Part shown: one piece after another, positions 45,065 through 57,561 of the stretch | Position numbering within the stretch: position 1 is the stretch's first letter | Layout of the letters: each line of letters starts with the position of its first letter | Assembly (NCBI GenBank): GCA_024336345.1 | Contig: JANFOG010000001.1 | Coordinates: forward strand, 2,480,001-2,544,000 | Origin: Mariannaea sp. PMI_226 | Taxonomy: Eukaryota > Ascomycota > Sordariomycetes > Hypocreales > Nectriaceae | DNA length: 64,000 nucleotides | Direction: 5' to 3' | Made by a program: the position numbers and the translations under genes | Notes under the pieces: model-generated | Seen by the model: the letters and a program-made list of their open reading frames with translations, nothing else | Told to the model about the DNA's origin: nothing | Database searches by the model: none

Positions 45065-48000
45065 ACTGGAGGTTGACACGAGCCTATGCAGGCCGTGATG
45101 TTGGAAATGACGCGGGTATGAGGATTGCGTCGATCAGTCGAGGAAGCTGTTCGGGGTTTCGGTCGAAATTCGCTTCGAAGTAAACTTATTGCAGCGTTGA
45201 AGGTATGAGAGAGAAGAGAAAATAAATGGATATTTCGGAGGTAGGAAGATCGGTTTGAATGGTCGAGTGCGTTCGTCACATAATGATTCGAAGGTTGGCA
45301 GTCAATAAGGCCGCTTCTCTCGCTCGTGGTTGGTTGGTGCCAGGTGCAGCCACAGCTTTGGCAAAGGTACGGGCCCTTCCAACAAAGGAGGACAATGCGA
45401 AACCAAACGCCCTGAATAAGTGTTCTGTCTGAAGACAATGAAGCACAACAGAACAACTGTGATCACCTTTCAGAGAGAGGACTCTCTCTTGGAACCAAGA
45501 GGATGAGGATGAGGATGAGGGAAAGTTGGAGGAGCGGAGACAACTGATGGGGGAACGGGAGCGGCAGACAGAGGAGGTGTATGCAAGGAAGGTACGGAGT
45601 AGGAGGGTGAGGAACTAGGCGGAAGTGGGAGTGGGAATAAGCAGTGCACTGCCAAACAAGGTAGAAGTCGAGGGGGGGTGTGGCCAAAAGCCCCAAAATG
45701 ACCCAGCCGCTGGAACACACTTGTGCTGCGTGTGTGCACAGTATGGGCTCAGGGACAGCGCAGTCAGAGCAGCACAACACAACAAAAAGAGAACAGCGCA
45801 AGCTTCTCGTCAGCACATTGACAGAGCCTAAAACGTATGAATGGGGCCGTAGCGTCAGTGATGGATGGGGGGAAACACCCGTCTGGGGCCTGAGAAGTCG
45901 AGGGAGCAGCACGCCGAGGAATCACCCCGGCATCCAGATACCTGGGCAGGTACCTTTCGATGCAGGGCATAACCCAGGCTCTCCGTCAGCGGCCACAGCG
46001 CATCTACGGCGTGGCTTCGGGGCCTCCGTAGGGGCACGAGCACCGCCCGCAGCACCGCCCTCCGCTCCCCGTAAGGCAGATGCATCTCGGCTTGGCTTGT
46101 ACCTTGACATGTACACACTCAACTAGGCGCGCTAGCTATGGATCACTGGGGCCATTTGGCGTCGGTGGTGCGTGGGCGTGCTGTGTGCCTATGGCAAAGA
46201 TGGTTTACCCAAGTCTCTAGGATGTGAGCCGGAAGAACCGAGACAGGGGCTACAGTTGGTTATAGGGACCTCTTCAGTGCAGGGAGTACGAAAGAACTAC
46301 GTGTGGATACTTCATAGTACTTTTATCAGTTAGACCTGGGGGAAAGCCCGCCCCACGACGAGGAAGTTGGCGGTGATGCGTCGTCCATGGCGAAGGCGTT
46401 GTGCTAGGTCGAGTAGCACTGTCAGACCAGAGGGTTCCTCCCGTCCCGTTGACCGGCCTTTTATCCTCCTCACTTGCGCCAGGAGTCTTCTACTGTGCCC
46501 AGGGAAAGGATTGCTGCCAGATGAACGGTCCGATAAAGCAAGAGCAGTCTGAAAGTGGATGGAAGCAAAAAACAAAGTGTGTCAAATTTTTTCCATCTTT
46601 CAAAACCCTTGACAGTCCCTAAATTACCCCCTTGTTCCTGTTATAATCCTCACGCGCAATTGGACGCCATTCAACAACCCAGGGGGGGGACCGCCCAAAA
46701 TATATGACGAGCTGGATCCAGTGGTCAGGTTGAGCTACGTTTTTAGCGAGCGAACGACGGCGGGACTCCATCGCCCGCCCTTTGTTGTGAGCTCCCCCCC
46801 GGTCTAGAGACTAGCAGCACTGTACCATTATTGCTCCATCCAAAGCCTGCGGTTCTCTGGCAAGACAAACACAGGCTCGGAGATGGGCTCGCCCACACGA
46901 CTCTCAGTCGGAATGCGGTCTGGGCGGGCTCGGATTGTACTAATCTACGTCTGACTTCGGCCACTTTGGGACGACGGGTGTGCGATGCAGTACCAATGTG
47001 GGAGAAGTGCAGCGACGTCGCCGTGGGTGGGAATCATGTGTGTCGCTTGGTCCGTCTCTCATTTGCCCATCCACTGTCCAGAACGAATATCTGCCTGGGT
47101 AAGGTGCAGGAAGGTAATACATAATAATACGATAATGGGACTTCATCCAGCCAATGCTCTCTCATTAGCATGATGCGTGGGAACTGGTTTTTTTTTTCTA
47201 GTTTTTTTTTCTGCTGTAATTTTTGATGCAACATAAAGTATAGTGCAAGACACACTAATACGCAAGAGGAGTCGAATAGCAGACTCGCCCTAGAGTAATA
47301 AAATGCTATGTGAGACTCGGCCAGGAGATTAGATGAAACGGATCAAGACGGCCTGAATCGAGCAGATCCTCCTTGAAGAAGCATATCCCTCGTTTCTTCG
47401 ACCGTCCACTCTTCCCCGCCCTTGGCTGACAGACCCTTTGGATAGTGAACATATGGTAATGAACCTGGACATGACACTTAATAAAGTACACTGCTACACC
47501 GGAAAGCGAGGTGTGTCATGCCCGTAACAGCCATAATACGTCGTGCATACCTCGGTGGCGTCTTGGAACACCCTGGTACCCAGCTCACAGCGTCTCCCGC
47601 CGCTTCCAATCGGCTGGCAACAAATCTAATGGATGGATCCATTTTTCCCTTCCCACACCTGCGGAGCGTCAGACGCTATTCTCACGGCCCTTTTTTCATG
47701 GCATGAGGACGCAGACTTAATTATGTGGTTTTTAATAAGCAAAAGCTCATTTTCGAGGCCGCTCAATCATTGGCGGGTGCCTAGAATACTTATATACTGA
47801 TATTTCATTTCTCAAAACCCCGTATTAAGGTCGGGGGAAATGCTCTACTATGGTATTCCAATGACAGGAATTCTCAGACCTAACGCGAGGCTCTAGCCTG
47901 CCGTACCTCGCACAGGGCTGTCAATGGCCAGTTGGTGATACAGGAGAGTCGTACGGAGGAACTGGAAGGGGTTGCCATTTCTCCACTTCTCAGTTTCCAG

Positions 48001-51000
48001 GTAGCTACTACGTATATATCAATTGAAAGCAATAGACGTCACGTCAGGCGAACAAGCATACAGAGTACAGGCCAGGGGAACGGGGAAACATTGCTGAAAG
48101 GTTAAGCGCTGGCCATTGGCCACCAGCTAGCCAGCCAGCGGCCAAGTGTTTGCGACAATACTTCTCTTGAGAAGGAACATGTTGGGTGGCATTTGAGAGA
48201 CCATGATGTCTGGTGGTTCTGCGCCATGTTTGGAGGGAATCGTTGACCTTACAGTCATCCTCAGATCAGCATGTGGCCACATCGGGCACGGCAGGTATGA
48301 TAGTGCCGAGTTTTGATTGGAGAGGTACATAGGGTAACCAACGGGCCGTCGTCGAGAAGATTGGAACAATTGCCTCGTGAGCAAATGGCTTATCATCAAA
48401 TTGGCCGTGAACTCGCTGACCGGCTGCTTGGTCACGATAAATCTACCGCAATCTATGAAATAGTATCCCAGAGTGATCGTTTGTATCGAATGACCTAATA
48501 TAGCACAGGAAAGTGCATCATATAGCAAGTACATGAGGAGGGCATGAGCATGCACTTCGTGAACCAAAACGCCTATGAGAGACTCGTTGAGGCGGGTCCG
48601 CCACAATTTACATTTATCTGGAACAGGTCACGATCGCAAGAAGGGGGGGAAGGAAAGTTACGTTGCGCACATTTTCTTATTCAATTTTCAACTTCATGAC
48701 GCGTTGCTCTACCTCCAGGTTGATCTATACCGTCTACCAAACTGCATCATCCTTGTTGCAGACGTGCATGTTCCGTTGGGCCACCACCTGCAATTCGGTA
48801 CGAGGTACGAAGGCATGGGAGGTACCTCCAGTACGAGGCACGCCACTCAGACGTCAAGAATTGCGCACTGTTGCTTTACGCGGAACAATTACTCCCGGAT
48901 ATATGTTCAAGCTGTCTGAACAAGCCTCAAGATTCAAATAACAAAAATAACAAAAAAAAAATAACGAACGAGCCACTAGTTTACAAACTGTGCTTAGTGG
49001 GCATTGTGCCTTACTCAATGTAAATACGAATTAGCTCCTCACAGGCCCTTTAGGAAATGAAGATTGATCCCAATATTGACTCTTTACAGAATGCTGCCGT
49101 ACACCTTGTCATACCCTAGGTGCCCTTGAACAAGTTTGACGGGGAGGACGGACTCCAGCTCAGTGCCAGATTCCCCAAACGTTATTTCTGGTCACTAATA
49201 TGCTTCAATATCTTGTACCCCTGGTTTGTTTTTCATGCGCAATGCCCCAACAAATCAACAGCGAGTAGTGCAGATAGTCATAGCATTGACAAGACAGTGC
49301 GAGTTTTGTACAAGAGCAATGCTGGAAAGGGTTGGTAATTTCTTTCGCTAAATTATCCTACCTCATCCCTCAGTCGTGCTATCGATTCATATTTAGCGGC
49401 CTTTGCACCATAAATGCTTGAGCACATCAAGACACTGGAGATTGAGTCGACTGGCTTCACTCCAGCACATATAACATGCACTCAAATATCATTATCTGAA
49501 CTGTGTAATCTTGACAGGATCGTCTGGCTTAGTCATGCACTCTTCAGTCACGGCCTGCATCCCGGGTGTCGATCACTGATGGCCGGGCGGTCTGGGACCT
49601 TGCAGACAGCTGACGAGACTTTGTACGAGTTCGAAACTTCAGAACAATGATAGTCTTACCCTCAACCACACATATTGTTACACAAAGGACTATTCAAGAG
49701 AAGGAGAAATGTAGAAGGATAGAAAATTGCTGACAGCCGGAACTGTGACACCCCGTAAATGTGACTCTTTTCGGCCCGTCGAGTATCCCACCGTCTTGAG
49801 GTCGGTCGGAGTCGACTCTCCGAGTTGGCTGTGTCCAACCGTGAATGACATCACTTCACATAAATTGGATTGACTAGTGTCTGGTCGTACGGCTAACTCG
49901 AACAGCGTCCTTTGCTGCCCTTGGCAGTTGAAAGCTTGCTGCAGAGAGTGTCAAATTACAAGTCATGTACCTGGTTTGATAAAGTCCCTCTCCATACAGC
50001 TCAAGCATTGTCGTATGTAATTATTAGAACATTCCTGAGCTACAAAACCCTGGGCCTAATCTGTGCCATGCTCTCGGGTCTACTTTAACTGAGAAAGATG
50101 GACCCCTGATCGAAACACCCAATCAATAGATTATTCCACGCGATAAATTCCAGACCGTGCTAGTTTCCCATGTGACTGCAGCGCAGCACAGAGTACGATG
50201 GACGAAGGAACTTTAATACGAGGTTGGGGCTGGGGTGGGAGCTGGAATAAATGGTTACCAGAGCTTTTGTGCAAATACTGTGGTATTGCACAGTTTGCCC
50301 TTTCCAAGCCCACACCAAATTCACGGAATCGTACTTCGAACCGCGCCGACCTCCAGCAAGGTACAGAGTATGGAGAGACGCCCTCTTTTTTGGTGGCTGA
50401 TGAAATATGGGTCTGAGAAATACTTTGACACCCTCGACGCCTTGTCTCAACTGCCTTCGTAGCCTGAGAGGCGACCTGATGTACAAGTACTGCTGCTGGG
50501 CTTCGGATTTATTATGCGACTGGCATGTCAAGAATTATTATTTATTATTAGAAATAAATCACCAACATGCTTGAAGGCTTTGCTGGCCGTCAAGTGCGGG
50601 TGGCAAACCCAGTAAACTTATTTGCTTACATCCGCATCAGCGATCAAGCCTTACAATTGAATGGCCCCTCCTTGCTGTTGGTTATGCTGAAGGCACCTAA
50701 CAGCATGCTCTCTCAAGGGCTTGTGCCCGCACTGCATATAAGTATCAATATGTGAAACGAACTTATCATTTTGCTGTTGGTAGTAGGACGAATTGCATGA
50801 GTTACCGCAGGACTGAACATGGCAACATGAGATGGCGCCAGCTCTCCTGCCAGCAGCTTCCCCACAAAAAGTTGCTACTGTACAGTAAGCTACGTAGGTA
50901 CCTATCTATAGTTAGCGGATGGAGACGCATAAGTGCCCAACGCATAAACCACGGCTGTTTAAAATGAAGCATTTCTAGAGAAGGAGGGGATGTAGTTGGG

Positions 51001-51200
51001 GCAATTCGGCACCGACTGTGTCAATCATTTTCCCAGACACATATCGCACCTGGTAGGTGATACATGAACCCCGCAAACAAATATTCTCAGCACTTTCTAT
51101 GTATGTAGCTACGGCAAAGAGAAAAAGATGCTTCAGAGCTGCCTGTGCTAGTCTTGGCTGGCGCAGCAGGGTGCATCATCCAGGCCGTGGAGCCTGACAA

Positions 51201-51257
51201 GGGGCGGGATAGGATGGGGATATGCGGGTACAAGGTGGGCGTGGGCGTGGGCGTGGC
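51201..51257 (+). repeat. G-rich block with GGGCGT tandem units
   Basis: G-runs GGGG-C-GGG, then GGGG, then GGG are spaced by loops of at most seven bases. They are followed by three tandem GTGGGC units at about 51236-51254. It fits a G-quadruplex pattern on the plus strand. Confidence 0.5.
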
Positions 51258-52645
51258 ATTCAACGAGGTTGAGATACCCAGCAAATGTCTGGCTGACTAA
51301 GGGTCATTTGGATGGGTCAAAGGAATCCATTGGCGTACTGTGTTGTGGTCCAGAGAAGACGTAGAATCCAATCGACTCATCGAACGTCACTGAATATTGT
51401 CTCAGCATATGCTCCATGTAGGCATCATAGTTCGTAATAACATATGCACATGTACAACGGAGAGTACATACTAGCAAATGTCAGCGATCTCGCACTCGTT
51501 TGCCGCAGGTAGCCATGAAGCCCTGGCATCTTTGAGACAATTTTCTCGGAGAGAGCAGCCGAATTGACAATGCGTGTCGGGATAGCTAACCCCCATCGAG
51601 ATCGAGACCCTCATATCTTTCCAAATGGTCAAGCCACCCGAAATCCCAGTGCTACGCATTCGCAATAGCTTGGCCCAGTTGGGCGCTGTATTGAATGCTC
51701 CGAATACCCTGGAAATGTAGCCCTGGCGTCAAGCATATCAACCCGTTCAGAGCTAGAGCGTTTGCCAGAAAGACGACAGACACACGTTTACCATGTACTT
51801 CGTAGAGAGACTACCTTTTGGACGACCTTTAGGCGGATCCACGGTCACCTGTCGTTCGAACTCGACCCATCACCCCAGTTTGCCACTGGCCAGTTGAAGA
51901 CGCTTCTAACCTTCTCCGCCATCCCACGTCCCATCCCACGCCGGTGACCGGCCAGCTTCTTCAGTACACGCCGCCTATGCCAAACTAAATTGGCCGACGG
52001 GTGACCACTGTCTTGGTGTATGGAGAACCGCAGAAAGTCTGGAGTACGACGCTGTGATTCGTGCTTTGAACAGATACGACGCAGAGGTAGGCACGGCTCC
52101 ACGTGCAGGCCAATTGTGACCAGCCTGATGTTAAGCAGACCGCTGTGGAGGCCCGACCTTCGATCAGGCTAATCAAGAGTTGATCAACACAGCTTACGGT
52201 CAGAGAGCAAACGATTGGCATGTGTAGGTACACGAGATAATAATCGTGGTTGAGACCCAATGAGTGTAATTGTTGGCCGATGATGAAAAAAACTCAGTCA
52301 TCGGCGAGCCATATGCATCCCGTTTCGCCTTCCCGAGTGGTGCACCGAGCCACTCGCCTGACTGGCTGGGGCGCGGCTTTGGCCGGCACGAACGCCATCC
52401 TGGAGCAACACCGAGGGCCGCACAAGGCGGGGGGCATGCTCCATCTCCCCTGGTCGACAAGCAGGTCGGTTTGGCATCTTGCAGGAAGGCGATGCGGTAC
52501 TGGCTGGCGTGCATACCTAAGTACAGTAGGTAGGTAGCACTCATCGATGTATTCGTGCCAAGTGCCTACGTACATACATAGTGCATCCCATTGAGGTGTG
52601 TGCCGGCGATTTTGAGACGGCATCAGCGGGCTGTTCGTTGGCGGC

Positions 52646-52684
52646 AAGCAGGGCCTTCAAGCAGGGCCCTCAAGCAAGGCCCCG
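52646..52684 (+). repeat. 13-bp tandem triplicate
   Basis: Three adjacent 13-bp units, AAGCAGGGCCTTC, AAGCAGGGCCCTC and AAGCAAGGCCCCG, differ at one to four positions. A short minisatellite with no coding context. Confidence 0.75.
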
Positions 52685-55600
52685 AAGAGTGGTCGTTCTA
52701 CTTGGTGCGAGGCGCTGATGATTGCCATCTCCCTTTGTGCTGCAGCTTCGTAGTTTAGACTACACCTACCAGCACAGAGTTCTCCGTTCCTAGGCAATCC
52801 GTGACAGTTGACCCTTCAATGCGCATTCTATCTGCAGTTCGGCCATCCAGAAACAGTAAATGGGCGCGGACGGATAGGCTAATTTTGACAGATTTATTAA
52901 GTGAGAAGATGCCATCACTAGTCAATTATGGCAGATGATGCACAATACGTACCTACCGCACATGTCCTCTCATCGAGTGGGCCCTGCCTTTGTTTGCACT
53001 TGATGAATGTTTATCAGGGTCCAATTTCAAGCCAGGTCAGAGCCCGAGATCTCCTACAGCCGCCTGAGTACAGGGTTCACGACCAGCCCAATCCAGCCAG
53101 CATAGCAACTCAGAATAGGTTGGTGGTGTTGATCATCGAACATCCTCCAACCTGTTCCTTGCCGCGAGGATGGGATACCCAGCCCCCAGAACCCAGACCT
53201 AATCACAACAATGGGCTAACTCATTGACTATCTGATCTGATGGGGGGTGTCTTGTTCAGCCCCATGAATGGGTTTGAGCTTGGCTTTTTACGATATTCAG
53301 TTCTTCTTCACCCCCTCCCCTCGATTGTTTGTGATAAAAAAAATCCTTGAGCCCAGCTTCAGTGTCAAATACGAATCCGCCGCTCTTCCTCGTACTACAA
53401 AAGGGCGTGCGCCCAAGGCGTTCTTGAACAGAGCCAGGTTGGTACAAGGCATTGGCTGAGATGAGCCAAAGAAGCGACAATGGCGCAGTGGCCACCAATA
53501 AACTGACCAGTAAACGGTGATAGTTCGCCTGCCAGCGCTCATATGCTGCACTTCAGGCACAGTCGTCACAATCGTCACAATCTATAATTACCAGCTCATT
53601 CCTTTGAGGCTTGGGTTAATGAGTTTTTGTCCCGAATCTTGGCCCGGCGGTAGTCATTGAGAAAGCAAGAGCGCCAGTCTTCATTGAACCACAAAGCACA
53701 ATTGCACTCCTCCCTAATTCCAGGCATGGCGCCGTAAGGCTAGTCCATTCTCCGTACCTGAACACATAAACTATTTTCGTCAAATGAAGAGCTCGCCTGA
53801 GCCTTCTGACAGCAAGCCTTTGTTTGGTATCCTTTTTTATTTTTATTTTTTATCCAGTGCACCCCTTCAGCGTGAGCAGGTTCGGCAGGACTTGTTGGCC
53901 GGATGACAAGCCTTTTGGGAAGAGAGACTGGAATGCAGAAACAATTCGTTGAAGATTCAATTTAACACGAGGCAAACTTGACAAAGGCAACATAGGGAGT
54001 GTCTATTGAGAGTCACGTTCGCGAAGACTACAGCATGCGCGCACGAGTGACAGCGAATGGGTTGAACGCTGGGCTGAGGCGAATGTCTTACCACCTCTGG
54101 TACAACAGGCAGCCAAAGTCAGACATGACTCCCAAAGAAGCGCATGTAGTGTTTGCCAAAGGACTCAATTCTCACCGAATGTGTCACTCTCCGGTGAGGG
54201 TCCTTCAAAATTCCATGGCACAGTACCAATCTTTTGTTAGTCGTGTTGGAGGTTGAAGAGCTGGTGCTGACCCAAGGACCGCCTTGCGAATAGAGGCGAC
54301 CAGGGCGCCACCCCAACGTCTATAGTCAATAATTATGAGCGGGGGATAGCCCAACTCAACCAGTGGCGCGGATGGCGGCAAACCTTCCTTTTGAGTCCGG
54401 CCAACGGCTTTGGGGCAGAACCTCGAATCCCCCACACCAAGGCCCAGATATATTGTCCGTACTGTGTGCTCCGTACGCGATCAAGTCACCAGAGGAACAG
54501 AACAAAAAAGGCCATGGCCAAAGACGAACCACTTGGACTAGGGTGGAACCAGTGGACAAATACAACGACAGGTTAGGTTAGGTACTCTGGGGAACAGGCT
54601 ATGGGAAGGGGGGTTCGCTGCCAGATGATTCGGATGGCAGGCAGACGACCTTCCATATTTTGGAGAATCCTTCAACCCAGCAGTAGGTATTTCGTGTGAC
54701 ATGAAGGCTGACAGGAGATTTCTTTGTTTTCTTGGCCCTGATTAGATTTCCCAGTCTAGGTAGTATAGGCAATGGCGACCCAAAACATCCCCCAAAGAAT
54801 GCACGCATGTCTAATAGACGGCCATTTTGAATGAATATTTCTGGGGTTCGGGTAGCATCGAAGCTATTTACAGTTGTGCTGTTAGTCAAGTCCCTATTTG
54901 GCAATGTACTGCAACATATTGTGGTTTGCTCTTGTTTGCTGCTTATTCAAATACATTGCGAGGTCCTACACACCTACATGACAGGAATTGCTCTCTCCCA
55001 CTGCCTGTGTACCAATCACATATCCTGTTCAACCCAGCGCTTTCAACCACATGATGGAGAGGCGTCGCGTCAGCAGAGGACAAGGACGTCCCTCTTCCGG
55101 ACGCTTTCGTGGTGATCATGATCGGGATGATTGAAGAACTGGCTGAACATATCATTGTCGCCTTGTTTTTTTAGTCGTTTGCCCACCTCTCACATATTTC
55201 AATCAGCGCATCTCATCAAAGTCCCGTGTCTCGTTCCTCTGCACCCCCACGACTCAACCGGCTTTTTCATGTCGAGCTATCATGAAGAGAATCGACACAA
55301 TCAGGTGATCGGCTTCTCCCGCCTCTTTTTTTCTTTCTTTTTTCGGTCTTCTTCTTCGTCTTGTTCCTCATCCCCTCCCCCCAATTGTCACTTCACACCC
55401 ATCCCAGCGGTCTTTCGTCAATATCCGGCCCGCTGCAAGTCAATAAATGCCAATCGGGCAAAGGTAGACAGCAGCTGCTGCACACTCCCCCTCCTCTCCA
55501 TCTTCCAGTCTAGGTATGGAGGGGGCCTAAGTGTATGTACAGTGCCGGTATTTTTTGTTTCCATGTCGGCTTGCCATGCGATGCCATGCAGCACACATGC

Positions 55601-57544
55601 AACAGGCCTGACTTGGGCTGTGAAGAAAAAAAGACGCGCAGGTCCAAAAACAAGTGGCGATATGCACTTCACTGCTTCGTAGGGTACCCAGAGATCCCAA
55701 ATGGGTTACGGGGGTTTACCGGGGATTCGGTGGACGAATGAATTGTCACTTTCTCGCAGGCATGGAGTTTGCTTTGTCAACCACCAGCGGGTTCCCCGGG
55801 GTTCCTGACAACCTCATTCCAGGGTCCCTGGTGGAATCCAGCACAATGGTGATTACGAAGTGTAGATGGGTGAAAAAGGAATCAGTCAGTATTATGAAGG
55901 ATGCTGCCGGAGCCTTTCTGTTTTTGCCCCTCTTCAATCCCGGGCTTGAAATCATACGTGCTGCACACCGTACGGGAACGACCGTAGTCAAGCATCCCAA
56001 TCTGAACAGGATACAAACATGGATGGTTAGCACAGTCCCCCCAGGTGCCCTTGCTCTCTCCGGAAGGCCTTCCCCTCGGCTCCGGAGACCAGCCACAGGG
56101 AGATGTCCATTTTGTTGGAGCGGGCTGCTGGCTCCTGGGTGTGTTGAATGGGCCATCCATGTTGGACTCGGTATTTCACGCCGGACGCCGGGTCTTTACG
56201 AAGGTACATCGTTTCCTAGGTGTTCCAGTGGATATGATGTCTGTCAGTGGGCAAAGCAACAATGAGGATCCAACTGAAATTATGTTCGGATAATCTGTAG
56301 TCTATCTCGAACGCTCTCCAAATTTAACTTGATTAGGCACTTGACCATACGCGTGCTGGTTTATTCTCAGGGTGACACGATGGAAGCGGATGAGGGGAAA
56401 CCCGGTCGCTCCTTTTGGTTTCTGCAGTGAATAACCAGTCATCAAGATCTCTGAGGGCGAGGGTGAAGGTTCATTTATTTATTTCTTTTTCTTTTTTGGC
56501 CTCTTTGTTTCTCGCCAAGGATAAACATCTTACCTGATGTACAATGGCTAAAGTCTCAATTCCCTTGTCCAGGTCTTAAGTTATATTTCTTTTTTGTCTC
56601 ATCCGCTGTCATAGACTCGACTCACATCATATCACACATCGTATCGTTTTGCCTAGTTCTGCTGGCTCGGCTGAGGTCATTGTCCTCCGCACTTCTCGCC
56701 CATTCACCACTCAGACATCCTTGTCGACCCTTCTAGTGCTGTCACTTTTTGCTGTTTTCGCTGGGGTCGTCCCGTCAAAAACGCCGAGAGGGAGAAAAAA
56801 AAGAACGGAAAATAAAAGAAAGGGAAAAAAAAATCTCTCATTCTCCGTACTGTGAAGCACACACCCAACCAACCCACCACTTCCTTGGGTGCGAGAAGCG
56901 TTCTCGGCTCTCAACTCTCAAATCTCGTCCCAAAGACGCCAAAAAGCGGGGTGTTGGTGACCCCCATCCAGCCAGCCGAACCGTCTGGAATCAGCCAGGA
57001 CAGCGAAACGGACGCCGTCCGAAGGAGGACAAGAAGCGTCCTAACTTTCACAAAACGGGCCAAAGGGAGTCGACGCTAATGAAGGGCAAGTTTGGGTTTA
57101 ATTAACTTGCCAAAAAAAGAGAGAAGGATCCATCTGACGTTGAGGCACAGCAAACACAAAACGAAGCAGTTTCTTGTCAAGTTACTCTCATCAGCCCATT
57201 TCGCCAGCACGTGTACTGGATATCTGCACTACATAAGGTAGATAGCTAGGTAAGGTACGACACCTCGTACACATGTATCTTTGCGGGCAACCAGTTCCTG
57301 AATGTGCATGTGACATGAACGTGCGACTTAATCAACATCCTTTGAGCCTCGAGCAACTAGGCTTCCCAGTCTAACGCGTTGTTCTTGGTCGTGTACTTGT
57401 TTCGTAGCGTAGCAGAGACAGATTGATAGAGCAGTGAGTCCAGGCAAAGGTCGTCACATATTGATGGTGGCAGAAGAATTAGAATGAATGACTATGTCTC
57501 ACAAGCGTTGCCATATATGTCTCAGGAACGGATCCAACGCCAAG

Positions 57545-57561
57545 TTATATATATATATATA
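57545..57561. repeat. TA dinucleotide microsatellite
   Basis: An uninterrupted TA tract of about 17 bases within non-coding DNA. Confidence 0.85.

Noticed and set aside
48127..48606. 159-codon minus-strand open frame in the desert
   Set aside because: No protein-like periodicity or motif; likely chance.
55654..56265. 203-codon plus-strand open frame in the desert
   Set aside because: Irregular composition, no recognisable domain, no supporting splice structure; an opposing frame of similar length overlaps it.
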